Assembly: GCF_000275845.1 (NCBI RefSeq)
Contig: NW_006766901.1
Location: 450,995-514,994, forward strand
Source: Dichomitus squalens LYAD-421 SS1
Taxonomy: Eukaryota > Basidiomycota > Agaricomycetes > Polyporales > Polyporaceae
Reading direction: 5' to 3'
Length of the DNA: 64,000 nt
Shown here: positions 24,348 through 35,423 of the stretch, in pieces
Position numbering within the stretch: the stretch's first letter is position 1
Layout of the letters: each line of letters starts with the position of its first letter
Translations under genes and position numbers: made by a program
Notes under the pieces: generated by a model
What the model saw: only the letters and a program-made list of their open reading frames with translations
Told to the model about the DNA's origin: nothing
The model's database searches: none

Positions 24348-26316
24348 CACACATGAACTCCTTGGGTGCAGTCGCGCGCTGTTCTTCGTGTTCGCATGGA
24401 CAGCTTTACGTTGCGTCCCACGAGGATGACCTATTGTACCGGATCGGAGGCGCGAGCGGTAGAAGGCAAATGCCCGTCTCCATGCAACAATGTCGGAACC
24501 CACGGATGCCGTTCTTTTCTCTCGGGATCGGACAGGGCTTCCCAGAGCTTTGTCTCCTTGGCATGGGTCGTCTGTGCTCAGAAACAAAACGAAACTGTAC
24601 TGAGTTCACAAAAAAAAAGACGTCAAGGTGTCTTTGGGGTGAAGCAATACGTGAAGCTTGAGCTTGAGTGACGGGCGTTGAACATGGTTGCGGACAAAAG
24701 TGCTTTGCATATTGAGCGCCTGTTCTTTGTTTGGGAGCCATATTTGCCCACCTCGCCAGGCGCGCGCTGGCCTCGATTGCTCTCTGTTTGCAGGCTACCC
24801 ATATAGCCGCACTCGATGCAGTGATTGCTTCATCATTTTCAGGCGGGCTGTGTCTGCAGGGTGGAATTGAGCATATAGCGCAGAAGCGAAGTTCTCCATC
24901 ATGTCCTATGCCAAAGAGCCCCAAAGCAACGGGATTGGACGAACGTTGAAGCTGAAGGGCCGCATCGGAGTAGGTTCTAGGCTAAGGCAAACAAAAAAGT
25001 GGAACTTGGAAAGCCTTGGAAAGCCAAAGAAAGCTCAGAAATCTTGTAGAATTTTGATGCAGTCCATGAACGAAGGCCTTCTCCCGCTGCGGCTCTGACG
25101 TACTTCGAATTCGCTTGAACAGAGCCCCTGGAGAAGAAGCCATCTGCAGGCTGCCCATTGCTCTATCTAAGGAATCAGGTGCCTGGGTGGGCAGCCCTGC
25201 CACTATCGCTGCTCAGAGCCAGGCACAGCATCGCACAAACTCCTGCTGAGGCAGTTACTCCCGCGCGACGGTTGAGTCAGAGCACCTTCCCGTGATTGCT
25301 CCGCATGGACCCCCCTTCTGAACTCGCATGCCGCAATGCCGCTGCAGCTTCATAGAAGCTTGAGCGCCTGATCTCCATCCAGCGTGTCTTCAGAGCAGAG
25401 ACAGGACAGCCTCAACAGCGACGAGTAGAGTACGATCATTGCGACTCGCATGTGGGACTCACCGCAGAACGGAGTGCGATGCGGATCTTCTTAGCACGAA
25501 ACGATTCCTCCTGGGGTGTAGAATCCGCGCTTCAGCTTCGAGACCATGCCTCGTTGTGTTTTGAGGTCTGGTGAAGTCATCTGCAGCTATAGCTCTACTC
25601 TGCGAAGTGCGAAGCGGGGAGATCGCAACGATGCGGGCAAGAACGTCAAAACCTGGAGCAACATGGCAAAGATCAGGATGAGATGTGATAGCTCACAAGA
25701 CGAGGGAGCACACATACCGCCGTCGTCATGGATGCAAGCTGTAAGCGCGAAGTGAGTTGTTGAGTCCATATGCGCAGGCGTCGACGGACGAGCGGTTCAT
25801 TCAGAGACTGTCAGCGGCAATGTCGTTTCCAAATCAGGTTCACGCTCCGGTAGTATCTGGCCCAGCGGGGTTTGAAGTAGATAATCCTGTCGCTGCGTGG
25901 CTGCTCGCAACTAATTCTCAAGCCATGTTTTTTGTGTTGCGGGCCATCATGATCCATCTGCTCAGTAGTCCCCTAAGCCGTGGGCACTTCTACTACTTGC
26001 TAAGCCAATCCTACATCGCGACGTTAACCTCATGCACGTCCGGGTCTATCTCAGCCAAATGTCATAGTTCGCCAAACCCTCATCGACTGCGAACACGACC
26101 GGTCGATGAATGAATCCTTCAGTACGTATATATCTTATGCTGGGCTCGCCCACTTCCTTCGGTCGCAGCTCGTCCTGTCTTTGATGCTCCGTCATTGGCA
26201 CCCGCAAGTAGCTCTCACTAGCGCTTTTGTGCCGCGTCAAGTGCAGGATTGCAAACCACTATAACACTCGGAAGTTGGCTGCCGTATGCCTCTGTGACAT
26301 ATGAATGGCAGAGGAG
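24348..26316. other. intergenic, nothing recognised
   Basis: Nearly 2 kb without a supported gene. Open frames are short on both strands and none shows splice-consistent extension or family similarity. Confidence 0.45.
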
Positions 26317-26324
26317 TATAAATA
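26317..26324 (+). promoter_or_regulatory. TATA box in front of GST relic
   Basis: TATAAATA lies 115 bp upstream of the relic's ATG, the same spacing as the TATTTAAA elements of the two intact GST genes at 56.7 and 58.9 kb. The promoter thus seems better preserved than the coding part. Confidence 0.45.
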
Positions 26325-26431
26325 GTTGGAGGCGTTTGCTGTTCGTCATCATATCCAGTTAGCCCTCCTATCTACACGCAGAGAACCGGCACATAACCCC
26401 CTCTGCATTCGCCTCCGCAAAGTCCAGCGTG

Positions 26432-26773
26432 ATGTCCTAAGGAAGGCAGTTCACCTTCTACGACCACGTCGGCGGCCTTAAGCCCTTCTCTCTTCCCTGT
26501 CTGTCACGGATTGATTGATGTTTTCCTAAAATGCTTCCTTGCTTCGCGTTCGCCAAGGGCGAGCAGAAGGCCCTACTAGAGTACACCAAGTACTACTACT
26601 CCGGACGCATCCCGGCGCTCATTGATCACCACAACGGCGACTTCGTGATCTGGAAGTCGGCCATCCTTCTCTACCTCACGGGCAATGACGACACCGAGGA
26701 GCGCGTGCGTTACCGACGACAAGGAGAGGCATACGTTCATCCAATGACTGCCGCTCTTCCGCACATGTGCTAA
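26432..26773 (+). pseudogene. glutathione S-transferase (Ure2p-like) relic
   Basis: The start ATG-TCC is followed at once by TAA, then by sequence matching the start of the intact GSTs here (RQFTFYDHVGGLK against KQFTLYT...GGPNGW). Further on it keeps FAKGEQKALLEYTK, GRIPALIDHHNGDFVIW and SAILLYLTGNDDTEE, the glutathione-site part of the thioredoxin fold. The segment between them, normally VLEELGLTYE, is destroyed. The C-terminal helical domain is missing after about 26773. It is a decayed third copy of the GST pair located 30 kb away. Confidence 0.85.
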
Positions 26774-26965
26774 GGACGAAGAAGCTAGAAGCCGGTTTCT
26801 GGTGCGTGCTGCGGTAGAGCTGCTGACTTCGTCGAGAACCTACTACACTGATATGGCGAGCGATCGAGCTGGTCTGTTCCATTTCCAGCAGGGATACCTG
26901 ACTGATCTTGATCGAACTCAAACTTCTGTCTGGTATTAAGAGGGCCCCCCAGACGGCGCAGCGTC

Positions 26966-28227
26966 ATGCCTCAGTACTCAGTCGCCATGCTCAGAACCCT
27001 TGAGTACGAGTACACTCCCCACACAGTCGACAATCGCCCGACCGCGGCTGCTGCGCTTCTGGAGAGGCGGCATGTCCAGGTGCTTGCAGACTTGAATGAG
27101 TTAAAGCGAAAGGTCAGTGCTAAGATCTGATACAGCCTCATTCTCGCCTGGTGCGGCTCATGAAATAGCTCACATCATACGTCTCCTGTAGGGCTGGAGC
27201 GAGGAAAGCCTCCACGGTCACTTCAGCCGACAGCGCAATATAGCGGACAGGCCTAACCATCAAACCGAGAAATTCTGGTTTGGAATGATGAAGAAAGGTA
27301 TGGAAGAGTTGGACGCCGCCACCGGCATTCTATCTTCCAATCACCGTGGTCAATTACACTTCCTCGATGTCTGGTATGTTGTTGTCATGCACTGGCCGTA
27401 AGCTATGACGCTCATCGTACGTTTTCACCATCATGTCGGTTAGTTGTGCCCCTGGCGGATTCAGCTCCTATGTACTGGGACGGAAGCCCTTCGCCCGCGG
27501 AGTTGGGATTTCACTGCCGGTCTCCTCCGGGGGTCATGGATTCAAGCTCGAACCCTATTTCCGTGCCCACTACGACCTCATCGAAAAAGATATATTGGAG
27601 TATGACCATGCCCTCCACGATCAATCCGACTCTCCGGCAAGATTCCCTGAGACGATGTCCCAACGATTCGACCTTGTCATTGTTGACGGACATGCCTTGC
27701 GGACCTATCTAGCTCCATTTCCTTATGAACCTTCCGCGGACGACCTTGAAAGCGCACATCATTCATACCGTGGCCGCCTCATTATCTCTCAGCTCATCAT
27801 TGCCCTCGAAGCAGTTCGCCCTGGAGGGACCATCGTCATGCGTCTGTCCCATATTGAGTCCTTCCCCGCCACGCCCATTCTGTATCTCCTCGACATGCTG
27901 TCGGACACCCTTGTCGTGCATAAGCCTCGTTCCATGCACGCCTACCGCGCAACTTTCTACGTGGTAGCCAAGGGTGTCGCGCCTGCCCGAGTTGCGGGGC
28001 AGCAAGCTCATTACTTGGCGGGGTTGAGGCGTCTCTGGGCCGAGCTTAGCTGTGGTGGCTCGAGCGGACGCGGGAGGCAAATGGTTAATGGAGACCTGGA
28101 TTTTATCGTCACCACCAGCCAGATCCTGGACAGTTACGTGGATAGGCTGGTAGAACTTGGTCGTGAGGTGTGGCAGACACAGCTGGACGCGTTACGCACA
28201 TTCTTGGAGAGAAAGGGTATTCGGTGA
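26966..28227 (+). CDS. FtsJ/RrmJ-like methyltransferase, paralogue 1
   Basis: Three exons (26966-27112, 27192-27373, 27444-28227) give 370 residues. The second splice restores the SAM-binding motif I, LDVCCAPGGFSSYVLG, which identifies an FtsJ/RrmJ-type Rossmann methyltransferase. Motif IV is FDLVIVDGHALR, and GGTIVMRLSH occupies the place of the RrmJ beta-strand that carries a catalytic lysine. An N-terminal ~100-residue helical region (ERRHVQVLADLNELKRK, GWSEESLHGHFSRQR) precedes the domain. FtsJ proteins 2'-O-methylate RNA, but the K-D-K-E tetrad looks incomplete here, so activity on RNA is uncertain. A second copy lies on the other strand at 44-45 kb. Confidence 0.85.
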
Positions 28228-28615
28228 AGGAGTCTAGACTGCGGTTATGTTGACCCAACGAGCGCGATCATATTGTCTAATGAGGGCTCTTGCCGATACA
28301 GATGTCGCTCTGGACTCGGTTGCAATGAAACATACTGTAATACTTAGCTTGCAGTAGAACATTGGAATAAGTGTGATGTATACGACTCTATTTGGGGGGT
28401 CCACGCGGGCCATCCTGGATAAATCCTGAAGAATGCGCTCGGCAGATGCAGTCGTCAGCAGTCGTTATCCAGTACTTACCGTGATGGCGGTCAAGAAGCA
28501 GTTTCGTCCCTTCGAATAGGTCCAAAAGACAAATGATGGAAACCTAGGTACTCACCCTGACCTTCCAAGACATAGATCATCGACGACCGGCGGGGATATG
28601 TAGAACGAAATGCAT
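28228..28615. other. intergenic between convergent genes
   Basis: About 390 bp between the FtsJ-1 stop and the BTB gene stop; nothing coding is supported. Confidence 0.45.
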
Positions 28616-30143
28616 TCATCTCCGCAATCGGAACCACTCGGGTATAGCCCGCCACAATCTCTCCCGCTCTCTAGCAGCCCACGCCTCCAGCGCATGCGCG
28701 CACGCTACACAGTCCGCAAACTCAGCACTCTTCAGCTGCCCCAGCTCCTCAGCGACATACAACGGGTCCGCACACCCGCGTTCGCGATCGAACAAGTAGT
28801 GCTGCGTAGCGAGCTCGACCAGCTCGCCCAAGTCAGCCCGGCACGCTGCCGGGGTGACGCACACGGCGCGGCGCGGGGAGCGGGCGACTTCCCTGCTTAT
28901 CCCAGCCGCGCCGCCTCCCCCCTGTGGGGTCCCAAGTATCCCCGTAGCAACGGCGTGCTGTCCGGAAGACCGTGAGCGGCGGTGAGACGTGTGCTCTGAC
29001 GAGGCGTATTCCATGTCCTGGATGAGTGCGGTGACGGCGTGTTGTGCGGCTTCCTTGCCGAGCGTGAGGCGCTGAAGGTCGGCGGGAGCGAGGGTATACG
29101 AGAGGGAGGGCTCGGGAGGTGTGGGAGGCTCGAGGGGGTCTCCGGGGGCGGGCTCGAAGATCTGGGCGAAGCTGTATCGCGAGAGCTCGTAGAACGCGGC
29201 TGGGAGGAGCTCGTCCGCGTCTATCTCGCGTGCGAGATTGATTACGGCCTGTTCGAGGGGATGATAGCACGTACGTGCATACGATGGATTTAGCGATGGA
29301 AAAATGTAAGACAGTAGGTATCACTGACGATTGGGTGTGGATATCGGCTGCCGCGTGGCTGTCCGGTTTCCGCTTCATGCAGGCGGGCGAGGTCCTCTCG
29401 CAGATCCCAACCCTTCAAGGTTGAAGGCCATGCCGTACGTATATGGGCGAGGGCCTTCTCGCGAGTGGTCTCCTCGATGAGGTATTTGCTAGACAGACGC
29501 AGGATACTAGATAGCGTCACGAAGTCGCGACGATCGTGGCTGCCAAAGTTCCTATCGTGACAGATGATGTCAGTTGATACCAATCAAGCCGACGTGGGTG
29601 AGAAGCCGACGAGCTATGCAACTAGAGCCCGTCCGTCCCGGGTTTATAGGGTGGAGACGTAGGGAGCATAGAAGCACACTGGGAAGTTGTCTGAAGGTAA
29701 ACTCAGACTGCGCCCCCGGTCCCGTGAACGCTCATCGGTTGGTGCCGATTGATAACAATATGTCAAGTGGTCATGGGAAGTGGGTTCGGAACTACGACGA
29801 AGGCAGGATGGCAGCAAGCGTGCATTGGATGATAAGAAACACTCGACACGTACGGACCGTCATATATGACCTTCACGAGGTTCGCCACATCCTCCGGAAA
29901 GTCGTACATATCTAAGACTGGACAACCCTCCAAATATTGCGCGTTGGACCCGGCGGTGCACTCGGGCTGTGCTAGAGAGAACAAGTCGCGAAAGAACGCA
30001 GATTTGCGAGAGAGTTGAGATATGTGTACACGGAAGAGAACTGAATGAGCGCGGAGGATGAGGGAGCCGTCGGAGAACCAGAACTCGGGATGTTTCGTGA
30101 GTAGACCTTCTGTGAGCTGTGCCTCCAGAGATTCAGATGTCAT
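28616..30143 (-). CDS. BTB/POZ domain protein
   Basis: Three exons (30143-29854, 29551-29329, 29248-28616) give 381 residues. The N-terminal 110 residues form a BTB/POZ fold: HPEFWFSDGSLILRAHSVLF, FRVHISQLSRKSAFFRDLF and YDFPEDVANLVKVIYDG. The next exon, LSSILRLSSKYLIEE, is the typical continuation in fungal BTB proteins. The C-terminal half (PAAFYELSRYSFAQIF and a cysteine-bearing region) is common in basidiomycete members of unknown function. BTB domains mediate dimerisation and can link substrates to cullin-3 ligases; which role applies here is unknown. A longer start at 30257 is possible but adds unconserved sequence. Confidence 0.88.
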
Positions 30144-30328
30144 AAGTGACCCAGCAGCGACTAGGAATACATGAAGCAGAAGTAATTGCCCAGAGATATG
30201 AGGGATTGGGTGAAAAGGCAAGGTCGCCTGAGGTGGGCGTAACGAGACAAGACTCAAGGCTTGATGTCGCAGGAGTCGGTCGAAGACATTGCAGGGATCG
30301 TGGACAGTGGAGGCGGTTTAGAAGCATG

Positions 30329-30410
30329 TCTCTGTTAGTATATCGGTTAGTACACGCGCCTGTCATTGTACCGACCGCGCGAAAGCGGGGTTCGACTCCC
30401 CGACAGAGAG
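30329..30410 (+). tRNA. tRNA-Asp (GTC) with short intron
   Basis: The acceptor stem pairs TCTCTGT with ACAGAGA, followed by discriminator G. The D-arm (TAGTATATCGGTTAGTA) and T-arm (CGGGG-TTCGACT-CCCCG) are canonical and contain the A and B boxes. The anticodon stem CGCGC/GCGCG encloses loop CTGTCA, so the anticodon is GTC. About 10 extra bases just after the position 3' of the anticodon fit a canonical tRNA intron. The total of 82 nt fits a 72-nt mature tRNA. Confidence 0.93.
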
Positions 30411-30894
30411 ATGTAGACGGTCTTTACCGCATGTTTTTTTTTGGTCTTTGCTTGTCCCATGGCATGTTGCGTTCATTGATCTCAGGGTACGTCCGTGTAG
30501 GCTATGTACTCTCTGTATCTGCGGTAGGCAGAAACTGTTCATCAGATGCATGTTATGGCCATGAGCGCGATGCCGCCTTCTCAAACACCGACGCCTCGCC
30601 GTCGCCATGCCGCTCCTTCGCGGCCCGGCCGGAAGCTGCATCCGGCGAATGCGACCAGGAACGCGGGATGTGGGGTAGACCGGCTTTAAATGATGCCGTT
30701 CTGCTGTTTCCCCGCAATCTTGATCCAACGGCCCGCCCTGCACCAAGCGCGTGCCCGTCCTACATACATAAATATGTAGTCGCGCACATGTCAGGTCCGT
30801 CGACGGCCCTCCTCGCCGCCTCCACCTCTCTGCTTCTCTCCCTCTGGTCTCCGACCGACGACTTGCTGACGTCTCCGTCAAGCGTTTCAACAAG
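30411..30894. other. intergenic, tRNA trailer and permease promoter
   Basis: A T-run (TTTTTTTTT) at about 30434-30442, 24 bp after the tRNA, is a good RNA polymerase III terminator. The rest should hold the promoter of the downstream permease gene. Confidence 0.5.
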
Positions 30895-33525
30895 ATGGGC
30901 AAGTTGGGCAGGTTTCAGAACATCCGAGTCTATTGTGCGTCCATTGTTATCCCCAGCGGAGAGCCTCGGGTTCACTAGCCCTTGCAATATCACAGGGCTC
31001 GCATTAATCGCCTACTGGGGTATCGTGTTATTTGGATATGATACGTACGTCGCAGTCCTACCCGGTGTCTTGCAAGCCATGTCTCAACCGTTGTCTTCCT
31101 GCCGTACCTCCAGCGGAGTTGGTGGAGGAGTGGTCTCCCAAGACTACTTCAAGTCCCACTTTGGCATCGAACATGCCGGGGTGACCGACAAGAAAAAGTC
31201 CAACAACGTGAGCTCCAACGTCGTCTCCGTCCTCCAAGCCGGCGCATTTTTCGGTGCTTTAGGCAGTGCACCTCTGTCAGGTACGCTTCCCCATCCAGCG
31301 TCCTACTAGTCCAAGCGCCTATGCGGGCCACCAGCTCGGAGAGTTCGAAACTTGCTGTAGGCTCCAATCGCCATCAGCGTTATTCCACCAGCGGGGTGGC
31401 TATGTGCCCCACTGTGCGTCTTTGCGCTTGCAATAGGGAGACCTTTGCCTTTCACGTCTCCCTTTTGCGCCTCCTCTGCATAGTGATACTTGGCGCGTCT
31501 GCGGTGATACTGCGAGTCAGTACAGGCGATGATTCGCTGACTACCATCTATTTGTAGCCGCTATCGGCAGGAGGTGGTCACTGTTCCTCTGGACGATAGT
31601 CTTCGCGGTGGGGGCTGTACGTTTACGTCTTCCTCGCCTCCGTTCCGTGCTTGCCGCTGATGGATTACATACCACCATGACGTTTTGTGTGAACGTTTCA
31701 CCTCCAGATCTTGCAAACCATCGCCGGGGGCTCACGCGGGCTCGGATACATCTATGCGGGAAGAGTCGTCGCCGGTTTGGGCATTGGCGCGATATCCGCG
31801 GTCGCGCCCGCGTACGTCTCCGAATGCTCGCCCAAGGAAGTCCGCGGCCGGATCACGGGCCTGTTCCAGATCATGGTCGCCGTCGGCGTCATGCTCTCGT
31901 ACTTCATCAACTGTGCGTGTGTCCCTCCTGTGTATTTCACCCCTGGGATCTACGGAGCTGACGTGCGCCGGGAAACGGAATCCGGGGGACAGTGGGCATC
32001 AGCCTGCACATCAAGACCGGCTACGCGGTCTGGCGGATACCATTCGGCTTTCAGCTCGTCCCTGCAGGCCTTATGGCGTTCGGGCTGCTCACCGTGAGGG
32101 AGTCCCCCCGATGGCTCGCGTCCAAGGGCCGCACTGACGAGGCACTCGCCAACCTCGCGCACTTCCGCCGCCTCGACCCGGACGACGTCCGCGTGCGCGA
32201 GGAGATGGCGGAGATCGAGGCCGCGATCGAGGAGGAGCGCGAGGCGCGAAAGGGCTTGGGCGCGAAGGAGGCGTTCTTGGGCAAGGGGAACTTCATCCGG
32301 TTCGTGATCGCCGCGGTCATTTTCTTGCTGCAGCAGTGGAGCGGGCAGAACTCGGTCGGGTACTACGCGCCGCAGATCTTCAGCTCGGTGAGTCGGTGCC
32401 CAGGGGGGGCCTGCGGGAGAGAGCGCTGACCTTGGTGGCGTCGCGAATCGCGCAGATTGGCTATACGGGCACATCGAACTCGCTGCTCGCGTCCGGAATC
32501 TACGGCATCGTCAAGGTCGTCGCCACCGCGCTCTTTGTGTTCTTCCTCGTGGACTCGCTCGGCCGCAAGTTCTCGCTCTTCATCTCCTCGATGGGCATGG
32601 GCATCCTCTTCTTCATCATCGGGGCGCTCCTCAAGAGCTTCCCACCGCCCGCGGCGGGCTCGGGCGCGGACCCTCCCCCCGCGAGCAAGGCCATGGCCGC
32701 GATGCTATACATCTACGTCTGCTTCTACTCTATGGGCTGGGGACCACTTCCGTGAGTATGACCTACAGCTGTATGCAGTGCAGGATGGTTCGCTGACCCT
32801 CCGATCGTCGTCTTGGGCGAGACTAGATGGGTGTACGTTTCCGACATTTTTCCGACGAGGACGCGACACTATGGCCTCGCTGTCGCTAGTGCTTCGCAGT
32901 GGCTATTCAGTAAGTTTGGATTCCTGCCACTTTTTCACGTCCCTATTCAGTCTTGCTATCGCGCTGCGCGACGCTCCCGACTGAAAGGGCCCGGGAAATT
33001 CTCAAGGGCGCTGCCGATTATCAGCTTTCTCGACATGATACTCGGACTTGACTAACCATGACATTCCACCAGACTTCGTTGTTGCAAAGGTCACGCCTAC
33101 GCTCGAGACCGATTTGGGGTACGAACTCTTCCTGATGTTCGCGACGATCAACATCGGCGGTATGGCCGTGTTCTCGCTGTGGGTGCCCCTTCGTCCCTCG
33201 GTCTTGCTAATAACACGCACACTGACCTCGCGCCACCCCTATCCTTCCGCGGACACATACGCGTGCGGGTACAGGCTCATTCCCGAGACGAAAGGGCGCA
33301 GTTTGGAGGAGATGGACATCATCTTCGGGACGGTGCAGGAGGACAAGCGGAGGGCGGACATCGAGGCGCAAGCGCGCGGTAAGTCATTGCTTCTGTTGGT
33401 CCCGCCGTCAGCGACGCGGATCCCGGGGTGGGATGTGGAGGCTGACGGGAGGGTTCGTTCGTTGATTCGCAGTCCTCGGAAACGAAGACGTCTCATCAGC
33501 ACAGTCCGTCGAGCAGAAGGTGTAA
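30895..33525 (+). CDS. MFS sugar/quinate permease
   Basis: Eleven short exons (30895-30934, 30996-31044, 31114-31280, 31558-31616, 31708-31912, 31993-32387, 32456-32751, 32827-32909, 33073-33178, 33275-33378, 33473-33525) join in consistent phase to give 518 residues. The joins restore FGYDTGVGGGVVSQDYF in TM1, AAIGRRWSLFLW, the sugar-transporter ESPRWL signature, QQWSGQNSVGYYAP, WVYVSDIFPTRTRHYG and PETKGRSLEEMD. The organisation matches fungal quinate permeases (QutD-like) within the sugar porter family, so a plasma-membrane proton symporter for quinate or hexose is likely. Introns 3 (277 bp) and 8 (163 bp) are longer than usual. The 17-residue final exon gives a charged cytoplasmic tail. 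Confidence 0.9.
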
Positions 33526-33783
33526 GGAGCTTCGAGTCGTCTTTAGGTTCGCGTGAGGAGATGAGGACGTCATGTGGTGAGGTCGCCGAGGGTTATGTTA
33601 TAACGAGTACATTAGCAAGCTCCGTAGGAGGGAAGGCAGGAGTGTCCGGGCTGCGAGTTCGCGGTGGTGGATGTAATGTGCTTAGTATGTTCGATTGATG
33701 TATTTGCACGGACCAGTGCTGGCTCCAAAGCATCAGGCCTGATAACACAGTCGTCTTGTCCCATTGAAGGCGTGCTTCTGTAA

Positions 33784-33897
33784 GTGTATGCCTCTGTAGT
33801 GTATGCCTCTGTCAGGGTATGCCTCTGTCAGGGTATGCCTCTGTAGTGTATGCCTCTGTAGTGTATGCCTCTGTCAGGGTACGCCTCTGTCAGTGTA
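33784..33897 (+). repeat. 15/16-bp minisatellite, about seven units
   Basis: Seven tandem units built on the core TATGCCTCTGT alternate between GTG...GTA (15 bp) and GGG...GTCA (16 bp) variants. A degenerate unit (GCTTCTGTAA) precedes them and a partial one follows. The array sits in the 560-bp gap between the permease and con-6 genes. Confidence 0.92.
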
Positions 33898-34084
33898 TTG
33901 GTTGGTACACCGGCGCATCCTCAGCCAACGACTCCCATATTTGGCGGATAAGGAAAGTGCGGATGATCGAGAGAGTGACGGCCACTGATCGTCACCGCTG
34001 CGTCATGACCACCCAGTATATGAACCAGGAGACTCACCTTCGCGTCCTCCAGCAATCCCTCTTTCGCGAACACCCCAGTCTAAC

Positions 34085-34493
34085 ATGTCGTCTTCAGTCA
34101 CCGGCTCTTCCATGGCCAACAACCAAATCCGAGGCCACAAAGTAAGCAAATGCTCTACGTGGACTATGAGCGAGCGAGGGCGCTGACTGATGTTGTCTAG
34201 GCCGCTATCAACAACCCCAAAGTGTCTGAGGATGCCAAGGAGCGCTCCCGTCAGGCGATGGAGGAGCTCAGTCAAACAGATGAGGCCAAGTACATCAGCG
34301 AGGGCCTGCAGGAGCAGAAGGACCCCGTCCGCCAGAACGCTGGCTACAAGGCTACACTGAGCAGTACGTATGATCTTGATCTAGGATATCTGGGAAGCTA
34401 TGGCACTTACACGCGGGTGCGGTAGACCCTCAAGTCAGCGAGGAGGCGAAGCAGCACGCTCGCGAGGTACTCGAGGAGAGCGATGCCTTGTAG
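34085..34493 (+). CDS. con-6 family (conidiation-specific) small protein
   Basis: Three exons (34085-34141, 34201-34363, 34426-34493) give 95 residues. Two con-6 repeats are visible: GHKAAINNPKVSEDAKERS and GYKATLSNPQVSEEAKQHA, each beginning with the G-x-K-A...NP-x-(V/T)-SE-x-AK pattern. Con-6 proteins are small, hydrophilic and stress- or development-induced in fungi, named from Neurospora conidiation; the biochemical role is unknown. The whole length matches the family. A minisatellite lies 190 bp upstream of its start, in the probable promoter. Confidence 0.92.
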
Positions 34494-34729
34494 AGCTCCC
34501 AGCACACCGGCCTCGTTGTAGCATATGTCCTTTATGGTCGTGTACGATACTGTATAATCGTGAATCGGATCGTTGGACGCATGATTGCATACGGTTTGAC
34601 GTGGATTCGAGTCGTCACCCCTGTCCGACAGGTCGGTCACCACCCCCACGCAAATGGTCGAAATGATCGAGTCCGCAATGAACGAGGCGGAACTCCAACA
34701 GGGACAGACTCTACTGAGCACTCAACTGC
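34494..34729. other. 3' region of con-6
   Basis: Short intergenic stretch after the con-6 stop, without a supported gene. Confidence 0.4.
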
Positions 34730-35423
34730 AATGAGGGGGCTGGATGAGCTTTACCTTAGCATCCTCGAGGCAGCGTTGAGATATGACGGCCCTATGCCAG
34801 TCAGTCTAGTCGGTGCTTGGCTGCAAATATGGCTCTTCTCCACGAATCGAGGACACAACGGGTGCTGGATGAGCTCACGCGCGTTTCGAACCAGGAGTCG
34901 CGATTTGTATAGGCCGTCTTCGCTGTCATCTGCGACCCAAGGAAGCCGAACGTCCCGTTGTGCGCAATACACTCGACCCTGGCTTAATGTCTCCTCGGTC
35001 CAAAGCGCTGCACGAACCCGTGGTGTGTTGTTGACGCGAGCCGTCAGCACGCTCACCTTACCGAGGGCTGTCTCGAGACGCTTTAAAGTCTGAAGACTTG
35101 TCAGCGGATACCAGCGCTCATGAAGCGGACGTACCGGACCTGGGAAAACGATGATCAAGCACGTTCCGGGGCATGTGCGATGCGCGTGCATCCATTGAGC
35201 TCAGCACTTCCCTGTGGTTTGACAGCGATTCCGTATGCGATTGCGGGGACTCGGACGGACTCCTCAACCGCTTCGCGAACACCAAGGTGCCGCAATTTTC
35301 CATTGGAGACGCTGAGGTACATGGTCGGCTGGACGTCGCAGCCAAAGGGTCGATATTGCGCAAGACTGTCTTGAGATACGCGTATCTGTTCGTCGATGCA
35401 GAAGTCTGATAATTAGCTGACAT
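34730..35423 (-). pseudogene. possible decayed minus-strand gene
   Basis: Leftward reading gives protein-like stretches in different frames: GCDVQPTMYLSVSNGKL and VREAVEESVRVPAIAYGIA around 35230-35370, then LQTLKRLETALGKVSVLTA and PLCPRFVEKSHICSQAP around 34800-35090. They follow one another in the right order for a multi-exon gene, but I could not join them with convincing splice sites and I do not recognise the family. It may be a relic or a divergent gene. Confidence 0.3.

Noticed and set aside
30146..31309. 387-codon plus-strand open frame starting before the tRNA
   Set aside because: It runs through the tRNA and across permease introns; splicing into the 11-exon permease restores all family motifs instead.
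31281..31557. extra exon inside the 277-bp permease intron
   Set aside because: Direct joining gives the expected LSAAIGRRW motif in frame; the interior open frame has no permease similarity.
33784..33897. CRISPR-like array
   Set aside because: Units are directly tandem with no unique spacers and the sequence is eukaryotic; it is a minisatellite.
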